A stretch of 64,000 nucleotides of DNA from Peribolospora baueri (lineage: Eukaryota; Basidiomycota; Peribolosporomycetes; Peribolosporales; Peribolosporaceae). This document shows, in pieces, positions 23,871-37,826 of this stretch. Position 1 is the first letter of the stretch. Each line of letters starts with the position of its first letter. The position numbers and the translations under genes are program-made. The notes under the pieces are model-generated. The model did no database searches, was not told the origin of the DNA, and saw only the letters and a list, made by a program, of their open reading frames with translations. The stretch is from contig JAMDHS010000031.1 of assembly GCA_029717555.1 (NCBI GenBank), forward strand, positions 159,635 to 223,634, in the 5' to 3' direction.

Positions 23871-26729
23871 TCACGCCCCCAACCCGCCCGCCAACGCGCC
23901 CAACGCGGCTCCTTGCTCCGGGAATTCGCGAATGAAGCGCAATTGGGCGCGGGAGGCCTGTACAAGACACGCAAAGCGAGCGAAGGGCCAGATGTCAGAC
24001 AGTGGAAGCTGAGCCAGCCTCTCACTGACCAAAGCGAGCGACCAGGCCTTGGACAAGGAGGAGACGGAAAGGACGACTCACGTTTTCATAAGTGATAGCG
24101 TTGACCAGCTCCGGCTCCGTCCGGGCAATCTTGGCGCTCCGGTCGAACATGTCGATCGCCTCGTCGATCTTACCCTGCTGTAGGCTCAGCTGGGCGAGCG
24201 TGGCTACAGCCACGTCGCAGTCTGGGTCGATGGCCAACGCCTCGCGGCAGAGCGCCTCGGCGGCCGGCATGTCCTGCTTCCACTGGAACAGAGCAAGCGC
24301 CTTGTTGATCATCGGCAGAACGTTAGGGCTCACGGACCTGTGAACGGGTATAGACAGATGAACGACATCAGCGAAGAGCGCTCCTCAAATCTAGGCAACA
24401 GGGTGTCAAGGCGACTCACTTTTTCCGCTCGATCTCGATCGCCCGGTCGAACTTCTCCAGGGCGTCCTGGAAACGTTGCTGGTCGAGAAGAAGCTCTGTG
24501 ATCGCATATGGAATGGGAAAGTGACGATGTCAATAAGCGAGCCCTCCTTTCCGTCGATTCTGCGCTCCGACTCGACCCACCTCCGTAATAGTTGTACGCC
24601 TCGCTGCTCGACTCGAATTGCTTCAAAATCTTACGGAAGCTCGCCGTCGAGCTCGCCACGCTTCCCGTCTTGTATTGCGCGACGGCAAGCTGCACCTGGC
24701 TGAAGATGAACGTGTTGTCGAGCGAGGTTGACTTTTGGTAGTCCGTGATGGCAGAAGCGAACTCGCCGAGGATAAAGTGAACTGGCGAGGGGTGGCGAAG
24801 AAAGAGAAAGTATTGGGAAGTGTGAGGACTTCTCCTCGTGTCGGTCAGCCGGCAAGCCGTATCGAGTAGCAAGCCGCTCACCTTGTCCCCTGTGATAATA
24901 AATGTCTGGGTCGTCCGGGTTGGCTTTAATGGCCATGTCAAAGTCGTTAAAGGCGGCCTCCTTGTCGCCTGAGAACGAAGAGAAACGGAGAATCTGATCA
25001 GACGGTTTAATTCCCTTCCGCCGACTGCGACAACACAGGGCACTCACTCAGCTCCATGTGCACGCTGGCTTTCTTGACCCAGCTTTGAACGAATTCGGGC
25101 TTGAGCGTCGTGCTTTGCTCAAGGTCGACCAGCGCCGACTTGGCATCCCCGATGACGAACCTGACGAACATCGACGGAGCTTGTTCAGAATCGGTCTTCT
25201 TTCTCAGTCGCGAATGCACCTGGGTTCGGCAACGACTCACTTAAAGGTGCCCCGCATGTTCAGCGCCTCGGCCTCGGCGTCCTTCGTACTCAAGCCTTGC
25301 TCGAGTGACTCGTTGAAGAGAATTAAACTCTTGCCATAATCCTTGGCGTTCAGAGCATCGAAGGCGAGCTGGAGGGTACGATCGCCTTGGCTCGGCTCCG
25401 GCGGCAGCGAGGGACGTGGACGCGGGCGGAATGCCTCGAGGTAAGCGGAGACGAAGGTGGGAGAGGGAAGGCGAGGCTCGCGAGTCTACGAGCAGAAGAG
25501 AAACGGAAAGTGCATGTTCAGCCGTCGGGGTATAGAAGACCATCAACTCTGCCGGTCCAAGGCTCACCCGAAGGATGTCGGCTGCCTTGCTCGTCGCCAG
25601 CTTTTTAAGAACACGCTCGACGCTGGCCGTCGCCGAATCGTCCTTGAACTGACCGAGGATGGCGACGGCGGTAAAGTCTGCAGGACGATCCGAATAGAGT
25701 TAAGATCGCATAACTGACCGCACCCCGGATGCAGACAAAACTTCCCTCAACTCACCACACAGGGCCTCGAACAAGAGAGACCTCTTCTCTTCGTCATCCA
25801 CCACGTCCTCGCCCTCCGTCGCCTTGGCTGCTGCCGCTCCACTCTCGTCCTCGCTTCCCAACGCCTCCCTAGCGACTCCTCTCCGATTAAGCGCCTTGAT
25901 GTATTTGCGATCGAGCCTGAGCGCCTCGTTGCAGTCGTCCACCACCCGCCTCGGCTGGCCGAGGTTGGCATAACAGGCGGCGCGGTTCGAGAAGAAGACG
26001 GCTTGGGGGGCACAGGAGATCGCCTTGTCGTACATGGCAATGGCCTCGGTGAACTTCTTCTGGCCGTAGAGACGGTTGCCAGTCGCCTTAAACTGCTGGG
26101 CTAGAGAAGCGCGGCGCTGTCGCGGAAAAGAAGAAATGGGGAAGTGAGCACGTACGCAAGAGCATCGAACCCGCGAATGCACACATCACTTACGTCAGCG
26201 GGCAAGGCGGCGATGTCCGTCTCTGAGAATTTCGAGAGGTCCTCTAACAAGGGCGGTGGAAAAACGGAGGGGAGCCGAACGAGTGAGGAAGATGCACGAC
26301 AGCCAATCGGCACAAATTCACAGACTCGGCGGTCCGTTCGCCGTCCTACTCACCCTCGCCCTCGCTGGTCTTGTCCTTTGGCTTGACCTCCTCCAGGAGC
26401 GGCTCATCGCCGGTCTTCTCCAACTGGTCCCTGCTACTGGCGCCGGACCCGGTCTTCTTCCCCTTGCTCTTCTTCTTCTTCTTCTTATCCGACTTGCCCG
26501 CGGCTCCCTCTCCCTTCTCTACATCCCCTCCGTTGTCCCTGCTGGAGGTGTAGTAGTAGTACCCAGCTCCGGCCGCGAGGAGGGTGGAGCCGGCGAGGAG
26601 GGAGAGGACGAGCGTCTGGTTCTCCTCCACCCACCGCGCGAGGCGAGAAGTGGTGGTTTGGACGTGCGTGGAGGCCGAAGAGGCGGCGTCCGAGGCGCGT
26701 GAGGCCGCCGTTCGAGCAGTGTCGGCCAT
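23871..26729 (-). CDS. TOM70: Mitochondrial outer-membrane import receptor Tom70
   Basis: Receptor that docks Hsp70/Hsp90-bound precursors, mainly carrier proteins, at the outer mitochondrial membrane. N-terminal anchor: a short segment, then a membrane helix at about residues 39-60 ([20 protein letters not shown]), then a Lys-rich linker ([12 protein letters not shown]), the typical Tom70 layout. TPR motifs follow: [65 protein letters not shown], and C-terminal [20 protein letters not shown] and [20 protein letters not shown]. The final exon, entered after YEN, reads [13 protein letters not shown] and ends in TGA at 23871-23873. At least eight introns. Diverges from the SUMO gene. Start at 26729 is the only ATG ahead of the anchor. 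Confidence 0.92.
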
Positions 26730-27289
26730 GGTGGGGGTTGCGGATCGGGCGACGGTAGAACGGTGGCGCGATCGGCGGCGAGAAGAACGAACGGGCGAAG
26801 GGCAAGAGCGTCGATAAGCGGAGGTGATAGATGGATGGCGATGCTACAATCTCCGCGACGATGGTCCGTCTTCGGTCGTCCGCTGTCGTTCGGCTTGCGC
26901 TCTTATGGGATGCGGCAGACGCTGCTCTATGAAAGGAGGAAGAAGGTGTGTAGGTATGCCTCTCGGTCTCCTCTCTCCAGCGTCGTCCGTCTCCGAGACG
27001 CGTCTATCGCCGTCCCGCTTTTTTTCGATCGGACCGCCGTCAGCAACGATCCGGATGTCGGCGCCTTAACGCCGCCCTTCTCCGCGCCGAGCGCGTGCGA
27101 CAGCCGCCTCGCGCACGCAATCTGATCGAGTGGTAGCCATGCATGGTGGTGGATGAACGGAGACGAGGGGGAAGACGTCGGCAGTAAGCCTTTCTTCTCC
27201 CTTTCCATCCCATCATCATCGACAGACGCACCTCCGTCGCGCCTCCGCTTCCGCCCCCCCTCACATACTCACCTTTGCTCCAGCACTCC
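26730..27289. promoter_or_regulatory. Shared upstream region of TOM70(-) and SUMO(+)
   Basis: 560 bases between two divergent starts. C/T-rich just before the SUMO start (27190-27280). A TTTTTTCGAT patch lies near 27020. No factor site is claimed. Confidence 0.5.
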
Positions 27290-27828
27290 ATGTCCGACAA
27301 CGAGGCCCCCCCGCCGCCGGCAAAGACCGAAGGTGGCAGCGACCAGCTCAACCTTAAGGTCAAGGACGCTGAGGGCGGCGAGGTCTTCTTCAAGGTCAAG
27401 AAGACCACCAGGCTTGGGAAGCTCAAGCTCGCGTATGCGGACAGGGTTGGAAAGTCGCCCAACACTGTGCGATTCCTTTTCGACGGTAACAGGATCGCGG
27501 ACGATGACACGGCCGAGTCGGTGAGTTTTGCTGTGCCGATGGTCGAGGATCGAAGGAAGCTACAGCACGACAGGGGGATCTGGATGCTGCTTTGGCAACA
27601 CAAGTTTAGTCTCTGCTTTCCTGGGACGTCTGTCGTGCGCAAGGGGCTCCGGCGAGACTTTCACCCCGTGATCGTACCACCAACGTCTTCTGTCTCTTTG
27701 TCTCCCTCTCCCATTTTTTCTCCCCTTTTCCCCTTCCGGCTTCACTCATTTCGACTCCCTATCAGCTCGGCATGGAGGAAGGCGACGAGATCGACGTGCT
27801 CATCGAGCAAATCGGCGGCCGGCGATGA
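27290..27828 (+). CDS. SMT3: SUMO (Smt3-like ubiquitin-related modifier)
   Basis: Small protein conjugated to lysines of target proteins through E1 Aos1-Uba2 and E2 Ubc9. Two exons, 27290-27520 and 27766-27828, joined by a 245-nt GT..AG intron, give 97 residues. A disordered N-terminus (MSDNEAPPPPAKTEGG) precedes the beta-grasp fold: QLNLKVKDAEGGEVFFKVKK, LGKLKLAYADRVGK, VRFLFDGNRIADDDTAES, LGMEEGDEIDVLIEQIGG. The diglycine is followed by only two residues, Arg-Arg, so a SUMO protease must remove RR to expose the reactive Gly. An upstream in-frame non-ATG extension is not needed; MSDNE matches usual SUMO starts. The exon 2 frame is fixed by the conserved GMEEGD motif. Confidence 0.95.
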
Positions 27829-28587
27829 ACGTATGCTCCTCGGGCGGCCGGACCCACCTTCCAGCATGCGCTCTCGTCTCGCCATCGGACGGGAGGTCCT
27901 TCTTCGCTCCCTTTTCCATGTTTCGGAAGAACGGCGGTCCTGGCATCTTCGAGACGTCCCCTCTGCTGGCTTCGGTGGCTGTGGCCGGCTTGTCTGCGGC
28001 GAAGCGGCTTGTGGAAGAGGCTCGAGTGTCTGGACCACGTCACGTTGACGGGGATGCGAACGGGCCGTCCCATTATCTTTCTTCGCCGCCTCTGACTACC
28101 TTCATCACCTCCGCTTTCTTCCCCGTTTGTGTGATCTTTGTCTAACTCCGATACGTCTCTTGCATGTAAAATTACTTTCCTCTCATACCGTGTGCCACCT
28201 CTCCCCCGCTTGGTTGAACCTCAACTGTCCTGAGAACCACCTGCCCTCTTCCTCTCTCACACATGAGCTTCCTCATCTACTTCCCAGGCCTCCTACCAAT
28301 CTCCTTCTTTTCTCTCCTTCCTTCTTCCTTCTTTTCCTTCCTTTACACCGTCCTTCTGGTCACCCCGCGCTGCCTTCCTAGCACATGCTAGTAGACTGGG
28401 ATGCGTGCTGTCCTACTGAGGCTGTACAGCTGTTGCTCTACCAGGTGTGGAGTATATAAGAGCGTGCGGGGACGTGCCTCCTCCTGGGAGGCTCACATCT
28501 TTCCACCACCTCAGCTCTACCCATTCAATTTAGCGTTTTCGCTCTCCATCTCTCGTGGATGCAATCTAGCCTACTCGGCGTTTGGTA
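27829..28587. other. SUMO 3' flank and unassigned DNA
   Basis: Long pyrimidine-rich stretch on the plus strand (28200-28380). A TATA-like word, gtatataagagcg, occurs near 28449-28461 about 100 bases upstream of weak open frames, but no gene can be assigned to it. Confidence 0.4.
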
Positions 28588-29107
28588 TCATATCAACCCA
28601 TAGGTGAGGTGGACGATGAAATGGGCGATCTGATCGAGCATTTTTTCAACGACGTCGTCTCGCGAAGGGCGCTCCTTGCGGAAGTCGGAAGTCGATCATG
28701 CGGCCGGGCATCCAGTCCACGAGAAGGAAAGGGGAGCGGACTGAGGCTCCGTGTCTGTCGAAATGACGGAGACTTGGATTGGAAAGGGAGGGAAAGGCGT
28801 GGTAAGCATACTCGAGGAAGGCGGCTTCGGTAGGGAGGGCTCTAAGTTGCCTTTCTTCGGTGATTTGCGCCGAATTATCTTCACCGAAGGTGAGGGGCGT
28901 CTTGGCGGCCCACCTGACGCCGTCGGCAAACTGGAAACACCAGACTGCTCTGAAAGTGCCGTACTCAAGCTTTTCGATGACAAGACGACAGGGGACGGAG
29001 TCGAGGCGGAGGGCAGAGGCAACTTGGACGAGTGCGGGGAGATGGACTCGTGCGCGAAGATTGGCGAGGGCGGCTAACTGCCGAGGGGTGTCGGAGGAGT
29101 GGGACAT
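28588..29107 (-). pseudogene. Broken APH-type kinase fragment (7-nt duplication)
   Basis: From the ATG at 29107 the frame reads LVIEKLEYGTFRAVWCFQF, VRWAAKTPLTF, then LPTEAAFLEYAYHAF and SPFLLVDWMPGRMIDF. This is the N-lobe of the aminoglycoside-phosphotransferase/choline-kinase-like fold common in fungi: the nucleotide loop, then the hinge with xLVxWxxGR. A tandem duplication of gacttcc on the coding strand follows MIDF and shifts the frame to a stop after 13 residues. The alternative frame continues the protein as RKERPSRDDVVEKMLDQIAH. That continuation reaches only FIVHLTYG before TGA at 28588-28590. The catalytic HGD and DWE motifs are absent, so the gene is both frameshifted and truncated. 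Substrate unknown. It lies near a second damaged kinase of the same fold at 29967. Confidence 0.7.
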
Positions 29108-29966
29108 CGTTTGGAGTTGGAGGTGGTAGTGGTTGAGGTAAAATAATGAAAGAAGAACGAAAGCGGTCGCGGTGGAAGGTGAGGAAAGAGGGGTAGTGGA
29201 AAAGGGTAATGACAGTTGAGATGCGGTGGACAATAAGAGGACAAGAGGATGGGCACTGTCCAAGGCAATTAGGTATATGTAAATCTGTGTCGATAATGGT
29301 CGGGCAAACTGGTCAGTAAACTACCGAATTGGAATCCTCTTAAGGTCCGCTATTCAAATGAATTGTCCTCTTTATCACGCTAACTGTATGGACGTCAAGT
29401 AGAGGAGATGGAACTCTGGTGCGTAACTCTCTTCTTGGCTCTCGCTGCCAGCAAAGCGTCGGCATATATCCCCTCTAAGGGATCGTGCGAACGCTCATCG
29501 TATACACGTTCTTCGTCCAAGAGCGAGGTCTCCGCCTCGGCATCTGGGAACTCTGCATGTTCTTTGGTTACCAACTTGGTCAGGGTCATCGACGGATTCG
29601 TCATCCGGAACCTCAGATGGCCGCACGTCTTCTGGATCATTCCTGTCCCTTAGGCATTGACCTCATTGCCATGTTCTTTTTTCATGCATGAGACGGCTTT
29701 CGACCGCGCACACGCCTATCATCAGGGGGTTCCCTGCGGGGGTCGTTGTCAAGGGCAACGACTCGGAGGAAGCTCGCAGGACGAGGGCCAGGAAGGAGGG
29801 GTATCGAGACTGCGGGGAGCAGGGGCGAGAGACCGGATTGGTACTCCAGTAAGATGAGCTCAACATAAAATAAAACGATTATTAGCTTTCGGATTCCTGG
29901 CGTTGGCATCAGCTATTAATACTGAAGTACATGCCGACTGTCTCGGCCCTAAGACGGAAGGACGGA
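29108..29966. other. Region between the two broken kinases
   Basis: A minus-strand frame at 29395-29640 (charged, containing LLDEERVYDERSHDPLEG, ending in a stop) looks like a possible 3' coding remnant but matches no family I recognise. A plus-strand frame at 29408-29653 begins with a signal-peptide-like MELWCVTLFLALAASKASA. The two overlap, so at most one is real; neither is supported enough to call. Confidence 0.35.
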
Positions 29967-30873
29967 TCAGAGGACGAAATTAGACTCTATGAACTCGGAC
30001 AAATGTCCCTTTTTCTTCCCATCGTCTGACATCGCGATGCATCTTTCAATCTTGGCGATGGTCGGAAACTTGTCTATCCAAGCGTCGCTATATACCAAGT
30101 AATGCAGAGGCTCGTTCTTGTTGTCGTAATAGTCTTCCTCATACTCTGGGTGGAAGCCAGCGTATTCCCAGTCCAACAATGCTGTCACTTTGCCGTCCTT
30201 GGCGAGAATGTTGCACGCCGACAAGTCGCCGTGACAGAGAACGATGTCGCACGGCTCGATCTGAATGGCGCCCGATTCCAAATGGGAAATCAGGCGATCC
30301 AGCGATTCGATGTGCGGTTTTTCGATGGCGCGAAGACGGCGAATGAGGTACTCGAGAACCGATCCACACGGTTCCAGAGACGGACGAAAATCCATCCTGG
30401 TGAGCCGCGGGTTAACAAGCTTCTGGTCCGGTCCGAAGCCTCGGATCACGTCGCTCTTGATTGACCGTAGCTGCTCCCGAAAAGCTAGTATTTGGGCCAC
30501 CAGGTTGTCGTCGATGACTGCGTCGTCGTCATCCGGCAGAGGAGTTCCTTCCATCTTCTCCAGGTACATGAATTCGTAGGGAAAGACTCTTCCAAGGCGG
30601 TATACCTCGGGTACGGGAATGGTCGTATTCGCTTTTAATCGTACGGCTCCGGCGTAGTTTTCGTGAGATTATAAGTGAAAGTCTGCGGTTCCGCTGCGGA
30701 CTAGATCCTGCACTCGTAAAATCTGACCGTCGACAAGGGAAACGCTCCTTGTCTTGAAGTTTTTGTAAACCTCCTCGCCGGGGCTCAGCTCGGATGGCCA
30801 GGTGCCACTAGACTCGGTTGTTGGGCTCCGACTTGGAAGTTCTCGAGGCAGTGATTCCGGAGAGGAAGGCATG
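29967..30873 (-). pseudogene. APH-type kinase with one in-frame TAA
   Basis: Starts at ATG 30873 (MPSSPESLPRELPSRSPTTE). The frame runs through RVQDLVRSGTADFHL, meets a TAA at 30669-30671, and continues in the same frame as SHENYAGAVRLKANTTIPVP, EVYRLGRVFPYEFMYLEKM, CDIVLCHGDLSACNILAKDG (catalytic HGD..xCNIL loop) and VTALLDWEYAGFHPEYEED (metal-binding DWE) to a stop at 29967-29969. All kinase C-lobe motifs are intact and no splice pair removes the TAA. Either it is a fresh nonsense mutation, a sequencing error, or a programmed readthrough. Fungal proteins of this fold are abundant and mostly of unknown substrate. Confidence 0.75.
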
Positions 30874-31519
30874 CTGAACAAGTCTATATATGGAACGGAG
30901 ACCAAAAGAGGCGGCGAGATAGTACGAGGAGGATATATTGAGAGATGTGATGAAACGGACGTAGCAGACTTACGGTGGAGCGAGGCAGGGTGGTGCTGGT
31001 GGTGCTGGTTGTAGCAGTGGAGAAGAGAAAGGAGAAGGAGAAGAGAAAAGGAAGAAGAGGGGCCGAGGGAGAGTGGCACGGGACTTGACTCCAAATGAAT
31101 TTTCCGAAGCCTGTTATTTACCATGTGGGGCTCGAGCCTGGGGGGACGGGCGGCACGAGCTGCGGTTGCGGCGGCGGCTCTAGGAAACAAGGAGTGGAAG
31201 AAAGGAGTGAGGCGAGGGCGTTCGGCAGATGATGGTCGTATGGAGTCACGCCCCCCCGCAAGGACAAAGAGAGGAGCAAGGCCACACTCTGCAGGAAGCC
31301 GAACCAACTCGTCACCTGCCGCGTGGTGCCTCTAACTTTGCGTCCGAGATAAGCGGGGTAGCTTCTAGCATAGGTAGAGAGCAAGATGTACCTGCCTCAC
31401 CGTGATCGTATGTGCTCTGCCTTGGCTCGACTGAATTGTTGTGACTGAGGAAATAGGAGATAGAGAGGGGCCCACATGGGGCCTCTGAGGGCATCGAATC
31501 TTTCCCTCCTATTTACCTA
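30874..31519. other. Unassigned DNA between kinase and Copia remnant
   Basis: Probably holds the former kinase promoter; a ctatatatgg TATA-like word lies just upstream of the kinase ATG, near 30883-30892. Open frames are low-complexity and carry no domain. Confidence 0.4.
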
Positions 31520-31990
31520 TTGTTCTGGCGGATAGTGCTGAGCCACCCAACGCCTCGTGGGTTCAGCTGTCCATTTCTGATATTCCCACCGAGCACTGAA
31601 CCACGTTCCCTCCTTCCATATCGCAGTCTCCCATTGTGTTGGAATATTCCTGTCGAAAGGCGACGAAGGCTTCGGTTTGCTGAATGCGTTGGCTATCATG
31701 TCCCACGTCGAGGTACGGACGATTTCGAGGTCTCCGGATTCCACCTTTTCGTGAAATGGTGTTTGACTTCGATGTGTTTCGTCCGCTTGTTGCGTCTGCT
31801 TGTTCTTCCTCGCGGTTTTGGCGATGTCGCTCGCTCCCACCGTTGTCGGGAGCAGTGAGCGCGTTTTGTCGTGATAACAACGTGGTGTATCGGTCGTCTT
31901 TCGGCTTCCATCGTCTCGGGTCTGTTGTTGCAAAGCTCCCACCCAGACAAGTCGGGTGATCCAGATGGTCTGGGCAGTTGATGCCGAAGG
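31520..31990 (-). mobile_element. Dead Copia retrotransposon fragment (RNase H end)
   Basis: Minus-strand frames give RTKHIEVKHHFT in one register and KVESGDLEIVRTSTWDMIAN plus AFSKPKPS in another. Together they match the end of Copia polyproteins (KHIDVKYHFxRExV, then TxxMxADxxTK), split by a frameshift near 31755. No LTRs identified. It may not derive from the same copy as the integrase remnant at 22.5 kb, which is on the other strand. Confidence 0.7.
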
Positions 31991-32083
31991 TCGGCATTGA
32001 CACCTCCTGATTCTACCTCTTCCTTGTTAACTCGCTTGGCGTTTAGAACGATATCGTCATGATGTGAAGTGCGAAGAAGCGAC

Positions 32084-32171
32084 GGGACTATAGCTCAGTT
32101 GGGAGAAGCGCACGACTGAAGAAAAACGGTCTGACATCGTGAGGTCCCTGGTTCGAGCCCGGGTGGTCCCA
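32084..32171 (+). tRNA. tRNA-Phe (anticodon GAA) with 14-nt intron
   Basis: Acceptor GGGACTA pairs with TGGTCCC (one G-T); discriminator A at 32171. The anticodon arm is CACGA, loop CTGAAGA, TCGTG once the 14-nt intron at 32122-32135 is removed; the intron sits one base 3' of the anticodon, the standard position. T arm CCTGG-TTCGAGC-CCGGG. The D arm, GCTC...GAAGC, has one base more than the usual GAGC, so the D stem closes with three pairs. Internal promoter boxes are recognisable: an A box around 32091-32102 and a B box GGTTCGAGCCC. Followed by a T6 terminator. Confidence 0.88.
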
Positions 32172-32172
32172 A

Positions 32173-32178
32173 TTTTTT
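32173..32178 (+). terminator. RNA polymerase III terminator of tRNA-Phe
   Basis: Run of six T residues two bases after the tRNA 3' end. Confidence 0.8.
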
Positions 32179-35521
<3,343 letters not shown>

Positions 35522-36165
35522 ACATGAAGCCTACCGTGCCTTCCAAACATGCCTTCAGCCATGGCCTCTCTTGATATATCCTGCATATTCCCCTGACCAT
35601 CTAGCACGTCCAAATCTCTCTCGCCTTCACTCAATTTAGTCCATCATCTAGTCAAGTCGTCGAATATCTGCTTCCCACGTCTGCTCTGCTCCTGTCATCG
35701 TCTCTCTCCTAGAAATCTAATAATAACCATCTTGGTCATGAAGGGTGCAAGGGATGTGCCGGAAAAGGAGGCATGAAGGACCGATGCGGGCGGGTCGCAA
35801 AACGGCGCGTCTCTAAGCGCGTCTACGCGTGCTCCTTTCTAGTCACACATGTCCCTTGGCAGCGCGTATGCGGTCGTCCAAGCGCTTCCGGACAAAAACC
35901 AGTTCGTCCGCTGTGTGCCGGCTGGCCCGCCATTCCCGCCATCTCTGGCGAGGACGGGCAAGCCGACTGCACTGGACGGAAAGACTTGGGAGGGAATGGT
36001 TGGAGACGCTCTTGATTCGATGAAGAGTGGATCGGAGCTTCGTTCATGTCCGCCAGGGAAAAAGAAAGTCTCTCCCAAGGGGCAGGTCTTCCTCCATATC
36101 CATTTGTCTTACAGGCTATATATGGTTACAACCCAAGGGGTCTCCGGCGACCGAACCTCACCTCA
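35522..36165. other. Convergent intergenic region PGM/flavin reductase
   Basis: 3' flanks of two converging genes. Minor frames only; no gene supported. Confidence 0.5.
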
Positions 36166-37826
36166 TCACGCTTGTGCTTGTAGTTCAACCCGCTCCGACA
36201 ACGACGGCTCTTCTCGGAAGGGCGAGAGCCAATCAGCACCCTCGCCTCGTTCTTCCCCCCTTCCCGGCTCTTCCTGTTGTCCAGCATGCCAATGGTCGGC
36301 ATGCATGCCTTTCCGATCGAGTAGCTGCCGGGACGAGGTTGGAGGGTGTGATAGGGGACGCGATGGCTGCCCGTCGGACGCGGTAGAAGAGCGGCTTGGC
36401 TTATGCTGCGGTCTTTCCTTGTCTCCTTCATCTTTAGAGTGTAGAGTCTTCAGCACTGCCGGTGTGGCCTTGAGGTCTTCCCAGACGGGACGAGGCAGCT
36501 CAAAGCCGCTGCAGGAAACGGCGTGAGGGCAAACGTCAGCAGTGCTCAACTACAACAGAGTAAGGGGGCATATCACGAGGCCCTTACCGTACTAATCGGC
36601 CGTAGGACTGGCCACCGAGACGACTTAATGGAAGGAGCTTGGGTGGGTCAATGGTGTAGTCCGAGTTGAGAAGATCTGCGTATGATCAAAGCGGTGTTAA
36701 GCAAGATGAGGAGGGCTGCTACAGCCGAATCGAAACTTTTGTTTTCACCCTTTCGAACATGGATCATCCTAAGTGCGAGGTCAGAGAAGATGCGAGGTCA
36801 GCGGAAATAACAGCAATCGCTCTTGTACCACGTTCCAACTCACCGTACCCTCCCCAAGATCATTGATTGTGTCAACACGCCACTGTCATCGTGGATGTCA
36901 ATGTCTTGATAGAGCTCACACTCAAGACTGAATGGTGACTCGCCCACTCGTGGCGGTCCGCCTTTGTCTCCTCCCCAGTAGGTGTTAGGGACGGGAGTCA
37001 GGCCGGACAGCTGTCATGATGGTGGAGGTGGGCGCCGTCAGGCCCATGTGCGGTCTAGTGACAGAGGAATGGCGACGCCTCACTTTCCACTCGCTGACAT
37101 CGGACGGACTGTCGATCGAGGTGTAGTCTGCAGCTTCCGCGTACGGCTCACAGACGAGATTGACGACGAACCGTTTCGTCTCCTTAATGTTCTTCACCGT
37201 ATCCTTAAGCTTGCCCGGCTCAGGCGAGTTGACGGCGAAAGAGACCTGGCACGAAACGAGAGAAGTGAGCATATCGTAGCATTCAACCTCGGCCCCCTTA
37301 TTACTCACTATAGGCGGCTTCTGCCCGACGGGTTGGAAATAGCTAAAAGGAGCTAGATTGCGATCACCTCTGGCGTTCTGCGTGCTCACAAAGGCAATCG
37401 GTCTGGGAACGATGGCGTTGATGAAAAGCTTGTACAGAGACTTTGACGTCGCTTTCTTGGATGGGTCTAAATAGTCATGTGGAAGAGAGGGATCGATGTG
37501 ATGGAACTCAGAGTTGGCAGGGTCGAAAAGATGTGAGGCAGGATGGTTTCGCGAAAGGCCCGTGCCGGGCAGCCATGTCGTGTCTGAAGTGTCACAGGCA
37601 CGGACGCCTTCAGCAAAAGGAAACCGCAACGGGAACGATGTTCTTTCTCATGAAAGCCCTACCTGCCGACTTTGTGAGTCGAAAACCATCCAGAGCGTCG
37701 AAATCGGGCCGGTCCTTGTCGACGACTGCATAGAGGGGCCCCAAGATGACGGATTGAGCGACTAATCGAGAGCAGGTTTCAACAAAGGTTCTGCCCACCT
37801 TTGAACTTGGCGTGCCAGCTACTCAT
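36166..37826 (-). CDS. Flavin reductase-like protein (DIM6/NTAB family)
   Basis: FMN-binding split-barrel protein of the flavin-reductase domain family, which in bacteria supplies reduced FMN to NtaA/SnaA-type monooxygenases. The core reads LYKLFINAIVPRPIAFVSTQ, GDRNLAPFSYFQ, PIVSNKG, VSCQVSFAVNSPEPGKLKDT, KRFVVNLVCEPYAEA, SDVSEWKLSGLTPVPNTYWG, PRVGESPFSLECEL, SMILGRVR, PPKLLPLSRLGGQSYGRL and RGFELPRPVWEDL. Inferred start ATG 37826 (MSSWHAKFKVAQS), with exons 37799-37826, 37663-37761 and one from 37607. An open frame extends further upstream without an ATG, so the start is uncertain. The C-terminus runs about 85 residues past the fold, low-complexity and charged, ending in TGA at 36166-36168. 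Adjacent to a DUR3-type transporter and, 5 kb away, an NtaA-type monooxygenase, its expected partner class. Confidence 0.8.

Noticed and set aside
29408-29653. 81-residue frame with signal-peptide-like start, possible small secreted protein
   Set aside because: Overlaps an equally plausible minus-strand frame in a decayed region; only one cysteine pair is possible and there is no promoter or intron evidence.
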